From: GCA-003244245 sp050699815
GTDB taxonomy: Bacteria > Actinomycetota > Actinomycetes > Mycobacteriales > Pseudonocardiaceae
NCBI GenBank assembly: GCA_050699815.1
Contig: JBOHFT010000052.1
Coordinates: 1-25,173, forward strand
Direction: 5' to 3'
Length of the DNA stretch: 25,173 nucleotides
This document shows, one piece after another, positions 21,572-25,173 of this stretch (positions are counted from its first letter, which is position 1; each line of letters begins with the position of its first letter). The notes beneath the pieces were generated by a model. The model worked only from the letters and a program-made list of their open reading frames with translations, did no database searches and was not told the DNA's origin. The position numbers and the translations under genes were made by a program.

Positions 21572-23197
21572 TCAGTTTCCGTAGACGGCGTTCCAGTTTT
21601 CGACCTGAAGCCGCATCAGCTGACCACGCTCCACGAACTCGGCGACGTTGTTCACCGGCGGGGCGTGCACCTGGGCGTCGAACAGGAATGTGCCTTCAGG
21701 GGTGCCGGGGATACCGGGGAAAATACCGGGAATACCTGGAATGCTGGGGATAGCGGGAATGACGATAGGGGGGACACCGGGGATATCGGGGATACCGAAA
21801 TCGCTGTAGATGTTCGTCACGTCGAGGATGCCGCTGGACTCCTCGTCCTGGGTGATGAAACCGGGCTGGCCCATGGTGAACAGCGCCGGGTCGAACCGGG
21901 CCAGCGTGGCCAGCCGGCCGTCACTGATCCGGTAGGCCATGATCCGGGCGACGTGCGGGTTGTTGCCCGGGTCCTCCTGGATCAGGAGGTTGCCCCGGCG
22001 ATCGATGTCGACGTTGTCCGGGCTGACCAGGCCCTCGCTGCCGTCCAGCAGCAGGGTCAGGGTGCCGCCCAGGGCCGGGTTTTCGATGTTGTCCCAGCTG
22101 GCCCGCCAGAGCCCGCCGCCGGGACCGTTACCGCCGGCGGTGGTCACGAAGTAGAAGTCATTGGGTCGCAGGGGGTCGAACGCGCCGTCCTCGATCCGGT
22201 TGAGGGTCAGTCCCTTCGTCAGTGCCTCGGCGTTCTGGTCCGCGCCCGACTGGTCCCAGTCGACCTCGGACAGGTCGAAGCGGGCCGGTGCGCCCTTGCC
22301 GAACTTCGTGCGGAACTGGGCGTCGTTCGAGACCGTCTCGTCGAGCAGGTCGGCGACGAAGTTCCGCCCGTTGGTCAGGCCGGCCTGGTCGACCGGACCG
22401 CCGGCCCGCTGCTTGGTGCCGACGTAGGCCCACAGCTGGCCCGCGGCAGTGTCTTCATTGCCCATCACCAGGGTGGTGTCGCTGACGTTCGCGGCGGCCA
22501 GGGTGTTCTCCCAGGAGAACAGCCCGAGCCGGGGCAGCTGGGTGGCCTGGCCGTCGGTGGTGACCGCGAAAGCGCGGCCCTCGTCGCCGACCTCCTCGTT
22601 GGCGAAGTACAGCTGCCCCGAGAAGCCGTTCTGGGTGATGATGTTGAACAGCCCCCCGGGGCTGGTGAGGTCACCGGAGCAGAACCGGCCGAAGCGGGGG
22701 TTGTAGGCGGGGAACACATCGCCGTCGCCCTGCGCACCCGCGGCGTTGGGCGCCGCGGCATAGGAGCTGGTCAGGTAGTTCCAGAACCGCACGCCGGGGT
22801 CGATGAAGTCCTGACCGGCCACCACCTCGTTGGTGGTCCGGTTGAGCTGCAGCTCGGAGACGAGGGCGCCCTGCTGGCCGTGCCGACGCGCGATGCCCTG
22901 GCCGAAGTTCAGCTCGTGGTTCATCAGGACGGTCACCGTGTTGCCCGTGCGGTAGGCGCCCAGACCGTCCGGGATGCCGACCATCTCGTAACCGTTGCTG
23001 GCGCTTCGGGCGTCGTCGACGGTGAGCAACGACGTGATCGACACGCCGGGGGCGGCGGGTAGCACGTAGGGGGCGGTCGTGGTGCTCGGACCGGTCGCCG
23101 TGGGTGGTGGGGCCGCCGCGGCGGGGGTCGCGGCGGCGATCAGGGCGATCGCGGACGCGCCTACCACGACGGGCCAGCGGCGTCGGGCTCTGAACAT
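21572..23197 (-). CDS. Secreted PhoX/DUF839-like protein
   Basis: A 541-residue protein. The N-terminus has basic residues (FRARRRW), a hydrophobic core and an AAAAPPP cleavage-like site near residue 30, so it is secreted. The body is beta-rich with VLMNHELNFGQGIARRHGQQ at about residue 90-110, LYFANEEVGDEGRAFAVTTD and TLVMGNEDTAAGQLWAYV, which fit DUF839/PhoX-like propellers that bind calcium and hydrolyse phosphate esters. Residues 468-502 are a proline/isoleucine-rich low-complexity tract (GIPDIPG, then repeated IPxIPG). GAGAGG lies about seven bases before ATG 23197. The gap to the 5'-nucleotidase gene upstream is only 41 bases, so the two are probably one operon. Catalytic specificity is inferred from neighbours and motif memory. 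Confidence 0.75.
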   Translation of the reverse strand: MFRARRRWPVVVGASAIALIAAATPAAAAPPPTATGPSTTTAPYVLPAAPGVSITSLLTVDDARSASNGYEMVGIPDGLGAYRTGNTVTVLMNHELNFGQGIARRHGQQGALVSELQLNRTTNEVVAGQDFIDPGVRFWNYLTSSYAAAPNAAGAQGDGDVFPAYNPRFGRFCSGDLTSPGGLFNIITQNGFSGQLYFANEEVGDEGRAFAVTTDGQATQLPRLGLFSWENTLAAANVSDTTLVMGNEDTAAGQLWAYVGTKQRAGGPVDQAGLTNGRNFVADLLDETVSNDAQFRTKFGKGAPARFDLSEVDWDQSGADQNAEALTKGLTLNRIEDGAFDPLRPNDFYFVTTAGGNGPGGGLWRASWDNIENPALGGTLTLLLDGSEGLVSPDNVDIDRRGNLLIQEDPGNNPHVARIMAYRISDGRLATLARFDPALFTMGQPGFITQDEESSGILDVTNIYSDFGIPDIPGVPPIVIPAIPSIPGIPGIFPGIPGTPEGTFLFDAQVHAPPVNNVAEFVERGQLMRLQVENWNAVYGN

Positions 23198-23238
23198 GGA
23201 TTACCTCTCTGGTGTGTTCCTCGAACGAGTGAATCTCG

Positions 23239-25119
23239 TCAGGGGGTGGTCACGATGCGGTTCAGTGGCGGCACGGCGATGCCGGCGGGTTTCGCGGCGG
23301 TGAAGGCGGCGATGAGGGCGTCGATGTCCTGGGCGCCGCCGAGGGCGTCGGTGCCGGCGTTGAAGGTGGTGAAGCCGTCGCCGCCGGTGGCCAGGAAGCT
23401 GTTCATGGTCACCCGGTAGCTCGCGGCCGGGTCGATCGGTGTGCCGCCCAGCGAGATCGTGCCGATCTTGGCGGCGCACTGCGCCGGGGTAGGACTGGCG
23501 GGCAGTGCGGTGGCTGACCGCTGGTAACTGAAGCCCGCGGAGATCTGCAGTGTCCGGCTGGTGGCCTGGCCGCGGCAGCCGGCGAACTGCTGCTCGAGCA
23601 GCTCCCGGAGCTGGGCGCCGGTGAAGGTCTTGACGACCAGGCTGTTGCCGAACGGCTGCACGGTGAACGCCTCGCCGAAGGTCACTTCGCCGGGGGCCTC
23701 GCCGCCCGAGGAGATGTCGTTGACCCGCAGGTCGGCGCGGATGCCGCCGGGGTTCATGACGGCGATCTGGGCGCTGCCGGCGGCGGCCGGTGCGGTCGCG
23801 GCCAGCTGCGCGTCGGCGATGACGTCACCCAGCGTGGACTCGTCCGACGAGCTGCGCGTGAGGTCGCCCTGGATCGTGCCGATCACCTGGTTGGCCAGCG
23901 GTGCCGACGCGGTCACGTATTGCGCCACGATCGCGGCGACCGTCGGGTCGGACTTCGACGGGTCCTCCTGGCGCACGACGCCCGGACCGGGGGCGTTGAG
24001 CGCGTTGTCGACGATGGTGTTCGTGGCGTCGGCCGACACGAGCTCGCCGCTGCGGTCGTCGACGGTCAGCGTGATGTCACTGAGGATCCGGCCGAACGCC
24101 GAGGCGCTCGTCACCAGCCTGGTGACCCCGCCCGTGGTGATCGTGCACCGGTACTCGGCGTGGGTGTGGGCCGACACGATGACCTTGATCGACGGGTCGA
24201 GCCGCTGGACGATCTTCTCGAGGTCACTGCCGGCGAGGCTGCCGGCGCAGCCGTTGAGGGCGGCCGGGGCGCTCTGGAACCCGCCCTGGTGGACGATCAG
24301 GATCGGGATCTTCACCCCGTTCCGGCGCAGCGTGCGCACGGCGCGGTTCGCGGCCTCGGCCTCGTCCTGGAAGGTCAGCCCCGCCACGCCGGAGGGAGTG
24401 ACGATGGTCGGGGTGGCCTGCAGCGTCTCGCCGATGAAACCGACCCTGAACCCGCGGCCGGAGTCCCCGCGGAAGGTCTTGGTGAAGGTCGGCGTGAGCA
24501 GCGGCCTGCCGTCGTCGGTCACCACGTTGGTGGACAGGTAGGTGAAGTCCGCCCCCGGGTAGCGGTCGGTGGGCGGGCGGCCCGGGCGGGCGTACGGCGC
24601 CCCGGAGCAGCCCTCGGCGGGGCAGCCGCCCCGCTGGATCCGGACGAGCTCGGCAGCACCCTTGTCGAACTCGTGGTTGCCGACGCTGGCGGCGTCGACG
24701 TTCATGTGGTTCGAGACGATGACCGCGGGCTCCTCGTCGAACAGCGCGTTGGCCAGCGGGGAGGCGCCGATGTTGTCGCCGGCGAAGACGGTGACGTCCC
24801 GCGGGTACTGGGCCTGCCGGTCCTTCACCGCCTTGGCGAGGAAGGCGGCGCCGCCGGCGAACCGGCCGTAGATGGTGAGGCCGCCGGGCTCGAGGTTGCC
24901 GTGGAAGTCGTTGAACGCGAGCAGGTGCACGTCGGACGTGGCGGCCGGCCGGTGGTCGGTGAAGTCCACGTGGACGGTGTCGGACAGGGTCCGGGCACCG
25001 GAGATCTCGACGGCACTCGCGCCGCCCGTCGTGGCCAGCGGGGCCAGCGGGGCCAGCGCGACGGTGGCGACGCTGACGGCCACCAGGGCCAGCCGACCGC
25101 GCAGTGACTGGGGCAGCAT
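23239..25119 (-). CDS. Secreted 5'-nucleotidase/metallophosphoesterase (UshA-like)
   Basis: A 626-residue protein with a Sec-type signal (SLRGRLALVAVSVATVALAP) and an ASAVE cleavage-like site near residue 37. The metallophosphoesterase domain has LLAFNDFHGNLEP (67-78), VFAGDNIGASPLANALFDEE (111-130) and ASVGNHEFDKG (144-154), with HQGGF and SAHTHAEYRC later. The C-terminal 5'-nucleotidase domain starts near residue 400, with NPGGIRADLRV, TVQPFGNSLV and SFLATGGDGFTTFN. It would release phosphate from extracellular nucleotides. GGAGGAGG lies about seven to fourteen bases before ATG 25119. It heads the three-gene phosphatase set. The sequence upstream to the window end is an 18-base palindrome. 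Confidence 0.93.
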   Translation of the reverse strand: MLPQSLRGRLALVAVSVATVALAPLAPLATTGGASAVEISGARTLSDTVHVDFTDHRPAATSDVHLLAFNDFHGNLEPGGLTIYGRFAGGAAFLAKAVKDRQAQYPRDVTVFAGDNIGASPLANALFDEEPAVIVSNHMNVDAASVGNHEFDKGAAELVRIQRGGCPAEGCSGAPYARPGRPPTDRYPGADFTYLSTNVVTDDGRPLLTPTFTKTFRGDSGRGFRVGFIGETLQATPTIVTPSGVAGLTFQDEAEAANRAVRTLRRNGVKIPILIVHQGGFQSAPAALNGCAGSLAGSDLEKIVQRLDPSIKVIVSAHTHAEYRCTITTGGVTRLVTSASAFGRILSDITLTVDDRSGELVSADATNTIVDNALNAPGPGVVRQEDPSKSDPTVAAIVAQYVTASAPLANQVIGTIQGDLTRSSSDESTLGDVIADAQLAATAPAAAGSAQIAVMNPGGIRADLRVNDISSGGEAPGEVTFGEAFTVQPFGNSLVVKTFTGAQLRELLEQQFAGCRGQATSRTLQISAGFSYQRSATALPASPTPAQCAAKIGTISLGGTPIDPAASYRVTMNSFLATGGDGFTTFNAGTDALGGAQDIDALIAAFTAAKPAGIAVPPLNRIVTTP

Positions 25120-25155
25120 GCCAGTTCCTCCTCCGTGTCCCCCCGTGAGTGGCGA

Positions 25156-25173
25156 TGCGAGTCATGACTCGCA
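25156..25173. promoter_or_regulatory. Perfect 18-base palindrome upstream of the 5'-nucleotidase gene
   Basis: TGCGAGTCATGACTCGCA reads the same on both strands and sits 37 bases before ATG 25119, at the window edge. Position and symmetry suit an operator for a dimeric regulator. It does not resemble the direct-repeat PHO box known from Streptomyces. It may extend beyond the window. Confidence 0.45.

Noticed and set aside
19834..21753. A 639-residue plus-strand frame opposite PhoD.
   Set aside because: It is the antisense of a well-supported phosphatase gene and is made of Arg/Gly/Val-rich text without motifs; a typical high-GC shadow.
21173..23062. A 629-residue plus-strand frame opposite the PhoX-like gene.
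   Set aside because: Shadow of the real minus-strand gene; no start site and no domain.
1..25173. tRNA, rRNA and CRISPR arrays.
   Set aside because: No cloverleaf-like or spaced repeat pattern was noticed on either strand by eye. A tRNA or CRISPR search tool was not available.
25120..25173. PHO box (GTTCACC direct repeats) upstream of the first phosphatase.
   Set aside because: No such repeat exists in the 54 visible bases; any box would have to lie outside the window.

Overview
The window is high-GC DNA from an actinobacterium, most likely Pseudonocardiaceae or a close relative. Pointers to that group are a standalone DUF397 protein, large XRE regulators with TPR-like tails, a SigD/ShbA-type sigma factor, a DUF3054 membrane protein, actinobacterial IS21 and ISL3 fragments, and an AftB-like arabinofuranosyltransferase, an enzyme of arabinogalactan-bearing lineages. 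The assignment is an inference from gene content only.

Positions 1-6500 look like an accessory patch. They hold the 3' part of an XRE/TPR regulator; a minus-strand set of a DUF4143-type AAA ATPase, a small partner protein and a shortened DUF6036 nucleotidyltransferase; a DUF3054 membrane protein; a broken pyridoxamine-phosphate-oxidase-like gene; a protein joining a deoxyribosyltransferase/TIR-like N-terminal domain to a TPR array; a possible antitoxin remnant; and a frameshifted IS21 istA plus a stub of istB. Positions 6500-9560 hold an overlapping pair (XRE/TPR regulator and flavoprotein) facing two small plus-strand genes, one a zinc-finger-like protein.

Positions 9560-14650 carry a secreted propeller-like protein, a stub of an ISL3 transposase, a DoxX membrane protein, the tail of a PIN-domain (VapC-like) toxin, and a complete AftB-like glycosyltransferase. 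Positions 15000-17600 carry DUF397, then a plus-strand run of two sigma-factor genes chained by ATGA overlaps, possibly led by one or two tiny ORFs from a leaderless promoter, then a cold-shock protein. Between 17600 and 19900 are a heme peroxidase with an internal deletion, a secreted SH3-domain protein, and a decayed XRE/ImmA-IrrE gene.

Positions 19900-25119 are a minus-strand set of three exported phosphorus-scavenging proteins: a 5'-nucleotidase, a PhoX/DUF839-like protein and a PhoD phosphodiesterase/phosphatase. Together they would release phosphate from nucleotides and phosphate esters outside the cell. Eight or so decayed genes lie between the intact ones, so the window looks like a region of repeated insertion and deletion next to stable housekeeping genes.
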